64,000 nucleotides of DNA from Ilumatobacteraceae bacterium (GCA_025463305.1 JAOBWK010000081.1:83296-147295), one strand, 5' to 3'. Counted from the stretch's first letter, positions 18,181 through 28,955 are shown. The notes: generated by a model not told the origin, from the sequence alone. Program-made: numbers and translations.

Positions 18181-19545
18181 TCAGGTCTTCAGGAGCGCGA
18201 CCTGGTCATAGCGCTTGCCGAGCGCGGCCACCGGATCGAGGCCGAGCCAATCGAGGCACGCCGTGTACATCGTGCGCGGATCGAGCGAGGGCCGGACATC
18301 GCCGTCGAGCTGGTTGCCGAGGTCGACCGCGCTCTGGATCCCGCCGACGACCGTGCCGCCGAACATCATCGACAGTCCGCCGGCGCCGTGATCGAGACCG
18401 CCACTCGCGTTCTCCTCGACGCGGCGCCCGAACTCACTCGTCGTCACGAGCAGCGTGCGATCCGTCGCCCCCGCCGCAGCGACGGCCTGCATGAACGCGT
18501 CGATGCCCTTGGCGAGGTCGTCGAACAAGGCCTTCTGGGTGACGAGCTGGTTCGAGTGGGTGTCGAAGCCGCCGGCCGACACCACGACAACCCGTGCACC
18601 GACGTCGCCGGTGACGAGCCGGGCGGCGAGGTCGAGCCCCTGGACGAGATCGAGACCGCCTTCGCGGTAGGTGACCTGGTCGTCCGTCGTGGAGGTGTCC
18701 GGGTTCGAGGCGAGCAGGCCCGCGAACGATCCCACCGCGGCGATGGTCGACGTCATCGAGGCCTGGGCGAGGGCGTGCAGCGAGTCCGCGCTCGCCGGCT
18801 GGGCGAGCCGCTGCAGAACGTCCGCCGGCAGCGCCTTCGGGAAGTCGAAGCCCGCCGGCTGGATCACGACGGCGGGTTGGTAGAGATCGCTGCGCAGCAA
18901 CGGCGCACCACTTCCGAGCGCCGTGGCATACAGCGGTGAGAGGTCGCCGGGCACCACGTTGCGGCCGAGCCAACCCGTCGACGCGCTGAGGTCGTCGGCG
19001 CGCCACCAACGGTCGAGCGAGACGAAGTGCGAGTGGTTCGGATCGTCGAACCCGATGCCGGGCAGGAACGTGGCGGTGCCCGCGTCCCAGTACGTCGTCA
19101 GCGGGGCGAGGCTCGGGTGCAGGCTCCAGTCGGAGTTGCCCGTGAGCGCGACGAGGTCCGACTCGGGGATGCCCAACGTGGGCCGGGCGTCGCGGTACCG
19201 GCCGTCGGACGGGACGAGCGTGTTCAGCCCGTCGTTGCCACCGTTCAACTGGACGATCACGAGCGTGCGCGCACCGGTCGCGCCGGCGGCCGTCGACGAG
19301 GATGCGACGGTCGTGTCGAGCGTTGTCGTCACCGTCGTCGATGCCGGGCCCGTGCCGCTGGCGGCGGTGGTACCGCTCGTTGCGTTCGTCGTGGGCGCGG
19401 TCGATGTCGGCAGGCTCGACGACGGCAGGCTCGACGACGGCAGGCTCGACGAACGGGACGAGCACGCCGCGAGCGCAGCCGTGACGGCGGCACCTGCGCC
19501 GACCTGGACGAACCGGCGGCGGGTGAAAGAGATGGGATCAGACAT
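18181..19545 (-). CDS. DUF1501 family twin-arginine exported protein
   Basis: A 454-residue protein beginning MSDPISFTRRRFVQVGAG, a twin-arginine signal ending at Cys in AALAACSS, so possibly a lipoprotein. A Ser/Pro/Thr linker with three SSSLP repeats follows. The sulfatase-like DUF1501 domain has LVIVQLNGGNDGLNTLVP, HFVSLDRWW and TSEFGRRVEEN with a following DHG. DUF1501 and DUF1800 are a known functional pair in secreted systems of unclear role; the DUF1800 partner is directly upstream. Confidence 0.9.
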   Translation of the reverse strand: MSDPISFTRRRFVQVGAGAAVTAALAACSSRSSSLPSSSLPSSSLPTSTAPTTNATSGTTAASGTGPASTTVTTTLDTTVASSSTAAGATGARTLVIVQLNGGNDGLNTLVPSDGRYRDARPTLGIPESDLVALTGNSDWSLHPSLAPLTTYWDAGTATFLPGIGFDDPNHSHFVSLDRWWRADDLSASTGWLGRNVVPGDLSPLYATALGSGAPLLRSDLYQPAVVIQPAGFDFPKALPADVLQRLAQPASADSLHALAQASMTSTIAAVGSFAGLLASNPDTSTTDDQVTYREGGLDLVQGLDLAARLVTGDVGARVVVVSAGGFDTHSNQLVTQKALFDDLAKGIDAFMQAVAAAGATDRTLLVTTSEFGRRVEENASGGLDHGAGGLSMMFGGTVVGGIQSAVDLGNQLDGDVRPSLDPRTMYTACLDWLGLDPVAALGKRYDQVALLKT

Positions 19546-19568
19546 CGGGGTCTCCTTGGTGCGGCCGC

Positions 19569-20831
19569 TCAGGCCAGCACGAACTCGGGGGTGCAGAGGG
19601 CGAGTGCCAGCCGCTCGCGGCCCGGCGTAGCGGCGGACAGGGCGGCGCTCGATGCTGCGTCGAAGGTCGGCGTGACGAGGCCGAGCGCGTTGGCCAACGC
19701 ATCGAGGTCGTCGCCATCGGCCGCAGCGCGGGCGGCGTTGTCGGCGGGGGCTGCGGCGGCGACGGCGGCAGCGAGCGTCGCCCGCGCCACCACGGTGGAC
19801 GAACCGAACCACGCTGCCCCACCGGGCCAGCCGGCGACGTTCGGCGGTGTCATCGGCACCTGGCCGGCGGTGCGCAGCGCGGTCAGCCCGACCTTCGCCG
19901 TCGCCGATCCTGCGGTGACGCGCTGGGCCATCACCAGCCACGGCACGGGTGCGAGCACGATCGGTTGCGACTGACCGGCGATGCCGGCCTGCAGGGTCGC
20001 GCGGACGAGTGTGGTGATGTCGAAGTTGCTCGAGGCGAAGGTGGCCGCGAGCGGGGCGATCACCGAAGCGTCGGTGGTGCCGAGCAGCTCAGCGGCGACC
20101 GTGCCGGCGATGAAGGTCGGCAGCGACGGTGACGCCATGATCGCCGCCACCACCGAGTCGAGGTCGTGCACGCCCTGCTGGCCGAGGTACGACTGGGCCG
20201 CGTCGTCGTGGCGCTTGGCGACGAAGTCCACGGTGCCGACTGCCGGCCGCAACCGCCATCCGGTCAGCGCTTTGGCGCCGGCCTTCACGTCGTCCTCGGT
20301 GTAGTTGCCGACGCCGAGGGTGAACAGCTCGAGCACCTCGCGCCCGTAGTTCTCGTTCGGCTCGGTGCCGGTGGAGGTCGTGCCGTCGAGGTAGATCAGC
20401 ATCGCCGGATCGATCGTGACGGCGCGCAGCAACGCGGCGAACGATCCCATGCCGCCGCTGCGGAACAAGCGGATCTGGTCGACCATGAACCGAGCGACCT
20501 TGACCTTGTCCAGCGCGCTGACGAAGTGGCCGTGCCACAGCCACGCCATCCGGTCGACGGCCGGTGTGGTGGTGGCCGTCATCTCGGCGAGCCACGTCGT
20601 GATGGCCTTCGTCGCCTGCGCCTTGTTCCGCTCGAACGGCAGATCGTCGTTGCTCCACGGATCAGCGGCGACCGCCGCACTCACCGCGTCGGGTGCCAGC
20701 AGCCGATCGATCTCCGCGGCGGGCCCACGTGACACCGCGGCCTCGAGGTCGGGCAACGCCAAGCCGAAGCCGGCGCGGCGATGCAACCAGGCGACGGCGG
20801 CACGATCATCCATTGCGTCCATGCCACACAT
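19569..20831 (-). CDS. DUF1800 family protein
   Basis: About 420 residues, with the DUF1800 hallmarks LHRRAGFGL near the N-terminus, WHGHFVSALDKVK in the middle, NENYGREVLELFTLGVGNYTE and the C-terminal FVLA. Three close starts exist (ATG 20831, 20822 and 20813) and none has a strong ribosome site. The stop lies 23 bases before the DUF1501 start, so the two are co-transcribed. No signal peptide is evident, unlike its partner. Confidence 0.88.
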   Translation of the reverse strand: MCGMDAMDDRAAVAWLHRRAGFGLALPDLEAAVSRGPAAEIDRLLAPDAVSAAVAADPWSNDDLPFERNKAQATKAITTWLAEMTATTTPAVDRMAWLWHGHFVSALDKVKVARFMVDQIRLFRSGGMGSFAALLRAVTIDPAMLIYLDGTTSTGTEPNENYGREVLELFTLGVGNYTEDDVKAGAKALTGWRLRPAVGTVDFVAKRHDDAAQSYLGQQGVHDLDSVVAAIMASPSLPTFIAGTVAAELLGTTDASVIAPLAATFASSNFDITTLVRATLQAGIAGQSQPIVLAPVPWLVMAQRVTAGSATAKVGLTALRTAGQVPMTPPNVAGWPGGAAWFGSSTVVARATLAAAVAAAAPADNAARAAADGDDLDALANALGLVTPTFDAASSAALSAATPGRERLALALCTPEFVLA

Positions 20832-20905
20832 CGTGCGGCACAGGTGTCAGGGAAGTGTGAGCGCCCCGGATCGAACGCCGCGATCGAGCGCCGCTGCGCC
20901 GACCG

Positions 20906-21721
20906 TCAGATGCGGTCGAGGCTCTTGCGGTTCTTGACCTTCGACTTGAGGTAGTCGCGGTTCATCAACGCGATCACGTCGATCGAGATGCTCTTCGGGC
21001 ACGCCGACTCGCACTCGCCGTGGTTGGTGCAGGAGCCGAAGAACTCCTCCATCGTCTCGACCATCGCCTCGGTGCGGCTGTAGCGCTCGGCCTGGCCCTG
21101 GGGCAGCAGGTTGAGGTGGCTGATCTTGGCGCCGGTGAACAGGTTCGCGGCCCCGTTCGGGCAGGCTGCGACGCAGGCACCGCAACCGATGCACTCCGCC
21201 GAGTCCATCGCTGCGTCGGCGACCGGCTTGGCGATCGGGATCAGGTTCGCATCGGGCGCGCCACCCGTGGGTGCAGTGATGTAGCCACCGGACTCGATGA
21301 TCCGGTCGAACGCCGCGCGATCGACCATCAGGTCCTTGATGATCGGGAACGCCGTCGCCCGCCATGGCTCGATGACGATCGTGGCGTTGCTCTCGAACTT
21401 GCGCATGTGCAGCTGGCAGGTGGCGGTGCCCTTCTGCGGACCGTGGGCCTGGCCGTCGATCATCAGCGAGCACGTGCCGCAGATGCCCTCGCGGCAGTCG
21501 TGGTCGAACACGATCGCTTCCTTGCCGTCGTTGATCAACTGCTCGTTGAGCACGTCGAGCATCTCGAGGAACGAGGCCTCGTCGCTGATCGACGGGACGA
21601 CGTAGGTCTCGAACTTCCCGGCGGCGTTCGGCCCGGCCTGGCGCCAGATCGTGAGGGTGATGTTGGTGAGGTGCTTGCCGTGCTGGACCGGCCGGGCGAC
21701 GGGGGTTTCGGTGACGCTCAC
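20906..21721 (-). CDS. sdhB: Succinate dehydrogenase/fumarate reductase iron-sulfur subunit
   Basis: Carries electrons from SdhA to the membrane subunit. GTG 21721 overlaps the sdhA stop (GTGA), with GGAG upstream, giving 271 residues. All three cluster motifs are visible: [11 protein letters not shown] for [2Fe-2S], [12 protein letters not shown] for [4Fe-4S] and [12 protein letters not shown] for the [3Fe-4S] cluster. Last gene of sdhC-sdhA-sdhB. Confidence 0.95.
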   Translation of the reverse strand: MSVTETPVARPVQHGKHLTNITLTIWRQAGPNAAGKFETYVVPSISDEASFLEMLDVLNEQLINDGKEAIVFDHDCREGICGTCSLMIDGQAHGPQKGTATCQLHMRKFESNATIVIEPWRATAFPIIKDLMVDRAAFDRIIESGGYITAPTGGAPDANLIPIAKPVADAAMDSAECIGCGACVAACPNGAANLFTGAKISHLNLLPQGQAERYSRTEAMVETMEEFFGSCTNHGECESACPKSISIDVIALMNRDYLKSKVKNRKSLDRI

Positions 21722-23652
21722 TTGTAGCTCCGGGTGGCGAGGTGGATGGCTTCGAAATCGAGTTGCTCGGTGTTGCGGATGGACGTCATCGGATCGCCCG
21801 TCCACTCCCATGCGGCGACGTGCGCGAAGTTCTCGTCATCGCGCTTGGCCTCGCCCTCGTCGTCCTGGTACTCGACGCGGAAGTGGCCGCCGCAGCTCTC
21901 ACGGCGCTCGAGAGCGTCGCGGCACATGAGCATGCCGAGCTGGAAGAAGTCGTCGACGCGGCCGGCCTTCTCGAGCGTCTGGTTCGTGCTCTCGCCGTCG
22001 CCGGTGACGCGGAGGTCGGTCTTGAACTCCTCGTACAGACCGGGCAGCTCGGAGAGCGCCTTCTGCAGGCCCTCCTCGGTGCGCTCCATGCCGCAGTAGT
22101 CCCAGATGATCTGGCCGAGCTCACGGTGGAAGTGGTCGGGCGAACGGGTGCCCTTGATGTTCAGGTAGCCGTTGTAGCGATCGGCCGCGGCCTGCTCGGC
22201 CTCCTTGAACGCCGGGTGATCGGTGCCCGGGATCGGCTTGTTGAGCATCGGGGCGAGCGAGTTGCCGATCGTGTACGGCAGCACGAAGTAGCCGTCGGAC
22301 AGGCCCTGCATCAGCGCCGAGGCACCGAGGCGGTTGGCGCCGTGATCGCTGAAGTTCGCCTCACCGGCGCAATACAACCCGGGCAGCGTGGTCTGCAGCT
22401 CGTAGTCGACCCACAACCCGCCCATCGTGTAGTGGCTGGCCGGGTAGATGCGCATCGGCGTGTCGTACGGGTTCTCGCCGGAGATCCGCTCGTACATCTC
22501 GAACAGGTTGCCGTAGCGCTCCTGCACGACGTCCTTGCCGAGCCGGGCGATGGCGGCCGCGAAGTCGAGGTTGACGCCGTTCTTCAGCGGGCCGACACCG
22601 TGGCCGGAGTCCACCGCGCGCTTGGCGGCGCGCGACGAGATGTCGCGAGGGGCGAGGTTGCCGAAGCTCGGGTAGAGCCGCTCGAGGATGTAGTCGCGCT
22701 CGGCCTCGGGGATCTGCGCAGCGGGGCGCTCGTCGCCGACCGCGAGGGGCACCCAGACGCGGCCGTCGTTGCGCAGCGACTCGCTCATCAACGTCAGCTT
22801 CGACTGCGTGGGATCGCTCTGCGGGATGCATGTCGGGTGGATCTGCGTGTAGCACGGGTTGGCGAACATCGCGCCCTTGCGGTGCGCCCGCCACGCCGCG
22901 GTGACGTTGCAGTTCATCGCGTTGGTGCTGAGGAAGAAGACGTTGCCGTAGCCGCCGGTGGCGAGCACGACGGCGTGCGCCGCGTGCGACTGCAGCTGGC
23001 CGGTGATGAGGTCGCGGACGACGATGCCGGCGCAACGACCGTCGACGACGACGGTGTCGACGAGCTCGACGCGGTTGTACAGGTTCACGCCGCCGAGGCC
23101 GATCTGGCGGGCGAGCTGCTGGTAGGCACCGAGCAGGAGCTGCTGGCCGGTCTGGCCACGGGCGTAGAACGTGCGGCTGACCTGCGAGCCACCGAAGCTG
23201 CGGTTGTCGAGCAGGCCGCCGTACTCGCGGGCGAACGGCACGCCCTGGGCCACCATCTGGTCGATGATGTTGACGCTGACCTCGGCGAGCCGGTGCACGT
23301 TGCCTTCACGGGCGCGGAAGTCGCCGCCCTTCACCGTGTCGTAGAACAGGCGGTGGACGCTGTCGCCGTCGCCGTGGTAGTTCTTCGCCGCGTTGATGCC
23401 GCCCTGTGCGGCGATCGAGTGGGCCCGGCGGGGCGAGTCGTGGAACGTGAAGGCATCGACCTGGTAGCCCAACTCGGCGAGCGTGGCGGCCGCCGAGGCG
23501 CCGGCGAGGCCGGTGCCGACGACGATCACCTTGAACTTGCGCTTGTTGTTGGGGTTCACCAACTTCATGTCTTCTTTGTAGGTGCTCCACTTGTCGCCCA
23601 TCGGGCCGTCAGGGATCTTGGAGGCCAGACGCGGATCGGTCATCGTGCTCAT
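21718..23652 (-). CDS. sdhA: Succinate dehydrogenase/fumarate reductase flavoprotein subunit
   Basis: Oxidises succinate to fumarate in the TCA cycle. The 644-residue protein starts at ATG 23652 with AGGAG upstream. The dinucleotide fold [14 protein letters not shown] lies at about 43-56, and the covalent-FAD His78 sits in [23 protein letters not shown] and [17 protein letters not shown] complete the active-site region. Sequence style matches the Bacillus/Wolinella-type enzyme with one large membrane subunit, in line with the single sdhC. Confidence 0.95.
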   Translation of the reverse strand: MSTMTDPRLASKIPDGPMGDKWSTYKEDMKLVNPNNKRKFKVIVVGTGLAGASAAATLAELGYQVDAFTFHDSPRRAHSIAAQGGINAAKNYHGDGDSVHRLFYDTVKGGDFRAREGNVHRLAEVSVNIIDQMVAQGVPFAREYGGLLDNRSFGGSQVSRTFYARGQTGQQLLLGAYQQLARQIGLGGVNLYNRVELVDTVVVDGRCAGIVVRDLITGQLQSHAAHAVVLATGGYGNVFFLSTNAMNCNVTAAWRAHRKGAMFANPCYTQIHPTCIPQSDPTQSKLTLMSESLRNDGRVWVPLAVGDERPAAQIPEAERDYILERLYPSFGNLAPRDISSRAAKRAVDSGHGVGPLKNGVNLDFAAAIARLGKDVVQERYGNLFEMYERISGENPYDTPMRIYPASHYTMGGLWVDYELQTTLPGLYCAGEANFSDHGANRLGASALMQGLSDGYFVLPYTIGNSLAPMLNKPIPGTDHPAFKEAEQAAADRYNGYLNIKGTRSPDHFHRELGQIIWDYCGMERTEEGLQKALSELPGLYEEFKTDLRVTGDGESTNQTLEKAGRVDDFFQLGMLMCRDALERRESCGGHFRVEYQDDEGEAKRDDENFAHVAAWEWTGDPMTSIRNTEQLDFEAIHLATRSYK

Positions 23653-23663
23653 GGGTTGGCTCC

Positions 23664-24452
23664 TCAGTGGCCGACGATGCCGGCGAGAACGGCGACGGGG
23701 AACGAGCAGTTGCCGACCACGACGATGGTGGCGAGGCCGGTGGCGGCCTGACGGCGCCACTTGTTGAACCGCGGGTTGTTCCACCCGAGGCTCTGGAACA
23801 GGCTCCACGTGCCGTGGAAGAGGTGGATGCCGAGGGCGATGTTGGCGACGATGTAGAGGATCGCCACCGGGACCCGGCTGAGGCTGCGGTCGACGTTGTT
23901 GTAGACGTCGCCACGCACGAACTTACCGTTCGTGCCGACGGCGTTGAGCGTGCCCCACGTGAGGTCGGCGAGGTGCCAGAGCACGAAGAGGGTGATGATG
24001 ATGCCGGTCCAGCGCATCGTGCGGCTGGCGAAGTTGGCGACCTGGTAGTCACGCGACGACTGGTACTTGACCGAGCGGGCGTTGTGGTTGACGCGGGTGA
24101 GGCCGTAGGCGGCGTGGATGTGCAGCAGCACGGCCACCAGCAGACCACCGCGGAGCAGCCAGAGCGTGACGGTGCGCGGCAGGATCGGCACGAGCAGCTC
24201 GCGCAGGAACTCGGCGTAGTGGTTGAACTCCCCCGGCCCCAGGTACATCTTGAGGTTGCCGATCATGTGCACCACGACGAAGCCGATCATCATGATGCCG
24301 GTGACGGCCATGACGTACTTCTTGCCGACCGACGTCGAGTAGAGGTCGAGCAGGAACGGCTTGCGCTTCTTGTGCGCGATCGCGGTGCCCGTGACGGGGG
24401 CACGCTCTCCGCCGGAGCGAGCGCCTGGGCGCGTGTTGACTGTCTGTGCCAT
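23664..24452 (-). CDS. sdhC: Succinate dehydrogenase cytochrome b558-type membrane subunit
   Basis: Membrane anchor and heme-bearing quinone reductase subunit, 262 residues. About five hydrophobic helices are visible, starting with [20 protein letters not shown]. His residues in [22 protein letters not shown] and GIHLFHG are candidate heme ligands. It starts the sdhC-A-B operon. No separate sdhD is present, as expected of the five-helix type. Confidence 0.9.
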   Translation of the reverse strand: MAQTVNTRPGARSGGERAPVTGTAIAHKKRKPFLLDLYSTSVGKKYVMAVTGIMMIGFVVVHMIGNLKMYLGPGEFNHYAEFLRELLVPILPRTVTLWLLRGGLLVAVLLHIHAAYGLTRVNHNARSVKYQSSRDYQVANFASRTMRWTGIIITLFVLWHLADLTWGTLNAVGTNGKFVRGDVYNNVDRSLSRVPVAILYIVANIALGIHLFHGTWSLFQSLGWNNPRFNKWRRQAATGLATIVVVGNCSFPVAVLAGIVGH

Positions 24453-24589
24453 CAGTGGGGACGGCCTTTCCTCTTCGAGTACCAACTGCCGCTGTTCGGG
24501 CGCTCCCGACCGTAGTCCCGCAGGCCAGGAGATTGGTAACTCCACCGAGGAGGTTCCGTCGTGCGATCGGTCACCCCGCACCGTTCTGG

Positions 24590-24637
24590 AGACTGGACGC
24601 GCGATCGGCCCGGAACCGGGCCCTGTGAGCGTCCAGT
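24590..24637. repeat. 48-bp hairpin repeat, left copy
   Basis: ACTGGACGC at one end pairs with GCGTCCAGT at the other, with an inner stem GGCCCGG/CCGGGCC. It differs at three positions from the copy at 25617-25664, and the differences fall in the inner stem-loop. The pair brackets a broken gene. Confidence 0.85.
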
Positions 24638-24680
24638 TCCCAGAATTCCGATCGAGCGATGCCGAAGCACCCATCCGGGC

Positions 24681-25611
24681 ATGACTCCGTCGACGATGAT
24701 GATGGCCCTGCTGGCGAGCCAGCACGGCGTCGCCACAGATGCGCAGGTTCGCGCTACGGGCGTTTCCGCCGATGTGCAGCGCAGGATGATCGAGCGCGGC
24801 ACGTTGGTCCGGTTCGCGCCGGGCATCGTCGGCGATGCCGGGAGCGAGCCGACCTGGCACCGTCGAGCGATGGCTGCGACGCTGGCGCCCGGCGCCAGTG
24901 GCGTGCTCTGGCGGAGCCGCCGCCGCGCGATTGCACGGGCTCGACGGCTTCGACGACGTCCACCGGATCATCGTGGTCATTCCGCACGGGTCCCGGCTGC
25001 AGACCGCCGACGACGTGACCGTCGTCCAGGCGAGGTACCTGGTGGCGGAGGACATCACGGATGTCGACGGCATTCGGTGCCTCGCCATCGGCGCGACCCT
25101 CGTCTCGCTCGCTCGTGTCCGTCATTCACATCGCTCACAGGCGCTCGATGCCGCTCGTCGCGACGGGTCCGCGGCCGGCGACCTCCGTGCCGCCTTCGTC
25201 CGCCACCAGCGATACGGCGCCCGAGGTCCGACCGAGATGATCTCGATGCTCGATCAGCGGGTCGATGCTCGGCTGCCGCGCAGCTGGTTCCAGCGGGTGG
25301 CGAGTCGACTGCTCGCCCAGCACGGGATCGAGACGGTCGACGAGTGGGTCGTCCGGGACGAACGCGGCAACACCTTGGCGGAGCTCGACCTCGCCCGTGT
25401 CGACGTGCAGGTCGCGCTCGAGTGCCAGAGCTGGCAGTGGCACGCGACGCCGTCGGCGAGACGCGCTGACGCCATGCGGAAGCGCCGACTGCGCCGGGCA
25501 GGGTGGGACGTCATCGAGCTGTGGTGGAGCGACCTCGATCACCTCGACGACGTGGTCGCCGACTTCCGGGAGGCCGTCGACCGAGCAGAGCGACGACGAC
25601 GGACGATGTGA
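24681..25611 (+). pseudogene. Frameshifted AbiEi/DUF559-like protein
   Basis: The reading frame from ATG 24681 encodes an N-terminal helix-turn-helix-like segment resembling AbiEi antitoxins (ALLASQHGVATDAQVRATG, then MIERGTLVRFAPGIV). Near 24903-24915 the frame is lost, and a second frame continues with AAAARLHGLDGFDDVH and a Vsr/DUF559-type C-terminus (LARVDVQVALECQSWQWH, then RRAGWDVIELWW). One inserted or missing base joins the two into one normal actinobacterial protein of about 310 residues. Sequencing error is possible. A 48-bp hairpin repeat flanks each side. Confidence 0.7.
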
Positions 25612-25616
25612 CCCGA

Positions 25617-25664
25617 AGACTGGACGCGCGATCGGCCCCGAAACGGGCCGTGTGAGCGTCCAGT
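25617..25664. repeat. 48-bp hairpin repeat, right copy
   Basis: Same length as the copy at 24590-24637 and in the same orientation, with 45 of 48 bases identical. It starts six bases after the stop of the broken gene. The outer stem ACTGGACGC/GCGTCCAGT is fully kept. Confidence 0.85.
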
Positions 25665-25839
25665 CGGCGGAAACGCACGGACAGCGGCGGTCCTGAGCCC
25701 GAAGGCCCGGACGTGACCGGGATGTGACGGGAGACCGCAAGGGTTCGTGTCCGACCGGCGGCGTTCCCTACACTCTCCCCGTTTCCACCAACGGTTCGCA
25801 CTGAGAGGTGCGCGCCCCGAGACAAGACCGGGTCACCAA

Positions 25840-28188
25840 GTGTCAGGACTACTCGCCGAAGGCGGCTACCAGGAATTCACGCTACGGGGCGGAGAGTGGG
25901 CAGTCATCGGGCTGTCGATCGCTGCCGCGTTGATCGCACTCGCGGTCGGCGTCTACCTCGCCAAGAGCGTCATGGCGGCCGATGCGGGCTCGCCGAAGAT
26001 GCAGGAGATCGCCAAGGCGATCCAGGAGGGCGCGTGGGCCTACCTGAAGCGCCAGTTCAGGACGATCGCCGTCATCCTCATCCCGCTCGCGATCATCGTG
26101 TTCATCACGTCGAAGGCGATCACCAAGCCCGACGGCAGCACCGCGCTGAGCTTCGGTGAGGTCGGGTTGTGGCGAACGGTCGCCTTCATCTTCGGCTGCC
26201 TCGCCTCGGGCTTCACGGGCTACATCGGCATGACGCTCGCCACCCGTGGCAACGTCCGCACAGCGGCCGCAGCACTGACGAACAGCATGCCGAAGGCGCT
26301 CGACGTGGCGTTCCGCACGGGCGGTGTCGCCGGCATGTTCACCGTCGGCCTCGGTCTCCTCGGCGCCACCACGATCATCGCGGTCTTCCAGAACACCAGC
26401 TCGGTGATCCTCATCGGCTTCGGGTTCGGCGGCTCGCTGCTCGCGCTGTTCCTCCGAGTCGGCGGCGGCATCTTCACCAAGGCGGCCGACGTCGGCGCCG
26501 ACCTGGTCGGCAAGGTCGAAGCCGGCATCCCCGAAGACGATCCGCGCAACCCGGCCACCATCGCCGACAACGTGGGCGACAACGTGGGCGACTGCGCCGG
26601 CATGGCCGCCGACCTGTTCGAGAGCTACGAGGTCACCCTCGTCGCCTCGATCATCCTCGGCGTCGCGGCCTTCCGGGCCATCTTCCCGAACGACCCGTCC
26701 AAGTGGGTGCTCGGCCTGATGTTCCCACTCGCCGCCCGCGCCATCGGCGTGATCGGCTCGATCGTCGGCATCTTCTTCGTGAAGGCCAAGGAGGGCGAGA
26801 CCAACGCCCTCAAGCCGATCAACAAGGGCTTCCTCGTCGCCGGCTCGCTGACCCTCGTCGGCACGCTCGTCGTCGCGCTCGTGTACGTCGGCAACGACGC
26901 CGGCAGCATCGGTTGGAAGTGCTTCGGTGCGGTGGCCATCGGCCTCGTCCTCGCTCAGGGCATCAGCCGCCTCACCGAGTACTACACGGCGACGCACCAC
27001 GCGCCCGTGAAGGAGATCGCCCAGGCCGCCGAGACCGGTCCGGCCACGGCCATCCTCGCCGGCACGGCGAGCGGCATGGAGAGCGCCGTGTACGCGGTCC
27101 TGGCGATCGCGATCGCCATCGCCGTGGCCCTGGCCCTCGGCGGCGGCAACCTGAAGATCTCGTTCTACCTCGTCGCTCTGACGGGCATGGGCATGCTGTC
27201 CACCACGGGCATCATCGTCTCGGAGGACACGTTCGGTCCGGTCAGCGACAACGCCGCCGGCATCGCCGAGATGTCGGGCGAGTTCCACGGCGAGCCCGAG
27301 CGCATCATGGTCAGCCTCGACGCGGTGGGCAACACCACCAAGGCCGTGACGAAGGGCTTCGCCATCGGCTCCGCGGTCATCGCCGCGGTGGCCCTGTTCG
27401 CGAGCTTCATCGAGACGATCGCCGACCAGCTCCCCGATCAGCTCGCCAACGCGATCAAGAACGGCGCCAAGGACTCGTTCGAGGCCTTCCCGATCAACGT
27501 CGCCGACCCGAAGATCTTCATCGGTCTGCTCATCGGCGGCGCCGTGCCGTTCCTGTTCAGCGCACTCGCCATCCGCGCCGTCGGCCGCACCGCCGGCGTC
27601 GTGGTGCAGGAAGTCCGCAAGCAGTTCGCCGACGGCAAGATCATGCGTGGCGAGAAGGAGCCGGAGTACGGCCCCGTCATCGACATCTGCACCGAGGCAT
27701 CGCTGCGCGAGCTCGCCACCCCGGCGCTGCTCGCGGTGCTCACCCCGGTCGTCGTCGGCTTCGGCATCAACTTCTACGCCCTCGGTGCGTTCCTCGCCGC
27801 CGTCATCCTCGTCGGCCAGCTGATGGCCAACTACCTGTCCAACGCAGGTGGCTCGTGGGACAACGCGAAGAAGTACATCGAGGACGGCAACCACGGCGGC
27901 AAGGGCAGCGACCCGTACCGTGCCGCGGTCATCGCCGACACCGTCGGCGATCCGTTCAAGGACACCGCCGGTCCAGCCCTCAACCCGTTGATCAAGGTGA
28001 TGAACCTGGTCTCGCTGCTGATCCTCCCGGCGATCATCTCGCTGCGCGACAACGACGGCGCTCGCTACTCGATCGCCGCCGCTGCGCTCGTGGTGCTGAT
28101 CGGTGCGGTGGCCTTCAGCGCCCGCCAGAAGATCAGCATGGGCGGCGACATCGAGCCGGCCGCTGCGGCCGCTGCGCCGGTGCGCTGA
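25840..28188 (+). CDS. hppA: Membrane-bound proton-pumping pyrophosphatase
   Basis: Hydrolyses pyrophosphate and pumps protons out of the cytoplasm. The start is set at GTG 25840, which gives 782 residues and a first membrane helix from about residue 20; earlier codons add only a basic, non-family stretch. Active-site motifs include DVGADLVGKVEAGIPEDDPR, ADNVGDNVGDCAGMAADLFE and, near the C-terminus, GDPFKDTAGPALNP. GNTTKAVTKG with Lys near residue 501 marks the K+-independent type. It may recycle pyrophosphate released by anabolism, alongside the phosphate genes at the left. Confidence 0.95.
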   Translation: MSGLLAEGGYQEFTLRGGEWAVIGLSIAAALIALAVGVYLAKSVMAADAGSPKMQEIAKAIQEGAWAYLKRQFRTIAVILIPLAIIVFITSKAITKPDGSTALSFGEVGLWRTVAFIFGCLASGFTGYIGMTLATRGNVRTAAAALTNSMPKALDVAFRTGGVAGMFTVGLGLLGATTIIAVFQNTSSVILIGFGFGGSLLALFLRVGGGIFTKAADVGADLVGKVEAGIPEDDPRNPATIADNVGDNVGDCAGMAADLFESYEVTLVASIILGVAAFRAIFPNDPSKWVLGLMFPLAARAIGVIGSIVGIFFVKAKEGETNALKPINKGFLVAGSLTLVGTLVVALVYVGNDAGSIGWKCFGAVAIGLVLAQGISRLTEYYTATHHAPVKEIAQAAETGPATAILAGTASGMESAVYAVLAIAIAIAVALALGGGNLKISFYLVALTGMGMLSTTGIIVSEDTFGPVSDNAAGIAEMSGEFHGEPERIMVSLDAVGNTTKAVTKGFAIGSAVIAAVALFASFIETIADQLPDQLANAIKNGAKDSFEAFPINVADPKIFIGLLIGGAVPFLFSALAIRAVGRTAGVVVQEVRKQFADGKIMRGEKEPEYGPVIDICTEASLRELATPALLAVLTPVVVGFGINFYALGAFLAAVILVGQLMANYLSNAGGSWDNAKKYIEDGNHGGKGSDPYRAAVIADTVGDPFKDTAGPALNPLIKVMNLVSLLILPAIISLRDNDGARYSIAAAALVVLIGAVAFSARQKISMGGDIEPAAAAAAPVR

Positions 28189-28238
28189 CGCTGCACCATC
28201 GTCGGGGTTTCGACCCCGCGAGTTGAACCGACGTTGAA

Positions 28239-28267
28239 CCGGACCCGGGCCATGTGCCCGGGTCCGG
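28239..28267 (+). terminator. Strong terminator after hppA
   Basis: CCGGACCCGGGC pairs perfectly with GCCCGGGTCCGG around a five-base loop, and CTCGTTTTC follows. It ends hppA 50 bases after its stop and precedes dedA. Confidence 0.85.
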
Positions 28268-28295
28268 CTCGTTTTCAGCGCTAGCCTCGGCGCCC

Positions 28296-28946
28296 ATGCT
28301 TGCCCTCTTCAACATCGAATCGTGGCTGGAGAGTGGCGGCCTGCTCCTGCTCGCGCTCATCGTGTTCGCAGAGTCCGGACTCTTCATCGGCTTCTTCCTG
28401 CCCGGCGACTCGCTGCTGTTCATCGCCGGTTTCTTCACGGCCGCGGGCGGCGGCCACCGCCTGCCTGCGCTCCCGATCGTGGCGCTCGTCGTCGCTGCTG
28501 CGGCCGTCGCCGGCGATCAGGTCGGCTACCTGTTCGGCCGCAAGGTGGGGCCGAGCCTCTTCCAACGCCCGGAGAGCCGGTTCTTCAAGCCGGCCCACGT
28601 CGAGCGGGCCCACGCGTTCTTGGAGAAGCACGGATCGAAGACCGTCGTGATGGCCCGGTTCGTGCCGGTCGTGCGCACGTTCGCCCCCATCGTGGCCGGC
28701 GTCGGGCGGATGAAGTACCGAACCTTCATCACGTACAACATCATCGGCGGCGTGCTGTGGGGTGTGGGCGTCACCACGCTCGGCCACTTCCTCGGCAACG
28801 TCGAGTGGGTCAAGAACAACATCGAGATCGCCAGCGTCGGCATCGTCGCCGTCTCCCTGCTGCCCGTCGTCATCGAGGTGCTCAAGCACCGCCGTGAGGC
28901 CGCCGCGGTGGCCGGCGACATCGCTGCCGACGTCACCGCCAAGTAA
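28296..28946 (+). CDS. DedA family membrane protein
   Basis: A 216-residue polytopic protein. ESGLFIGFFLPGDSLLFIAG near residues 24-43 and MARFVPVVRTFAPIVAG in the second half are the two re-entrant-loop signatures of DedA proteins, which act in lipid scrambling and envelope homeostasis. ATG 28296 lies shortly after the hppA terminator. Convergent with the Rieske oxygenase gene. Confidence 0.88.
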   Translation: MLALFNIESWLESGGLLLLALIVFAESGLFIGFFLPGDSLLFIAGFFTAAGGGHRLPALPIVALVVAAAAVAGDQVGYLFGRKVGPSLFQRPESRFFKPAHVERAHAFLEKHGSKTVVMARFVPVVRTFAPIVAGVGRMKYRTFITYNIIGGVLWGVGVTTLGHFLGNVEWVKNNIEIASVGIVAVSLLPVVIEVLKHRREAAAVAGDIAADVTAK

Positions 28947-28955
28947 CGGCGGCGT

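Noticed and set aside
28222..28240. GTTGAACC repeated at an 11-base step after hppA, like a PHO box
   Set aside because: The core differs (GTTCAAC on the minus strand), it lies downstream of hppA and runs into the terminator stem.
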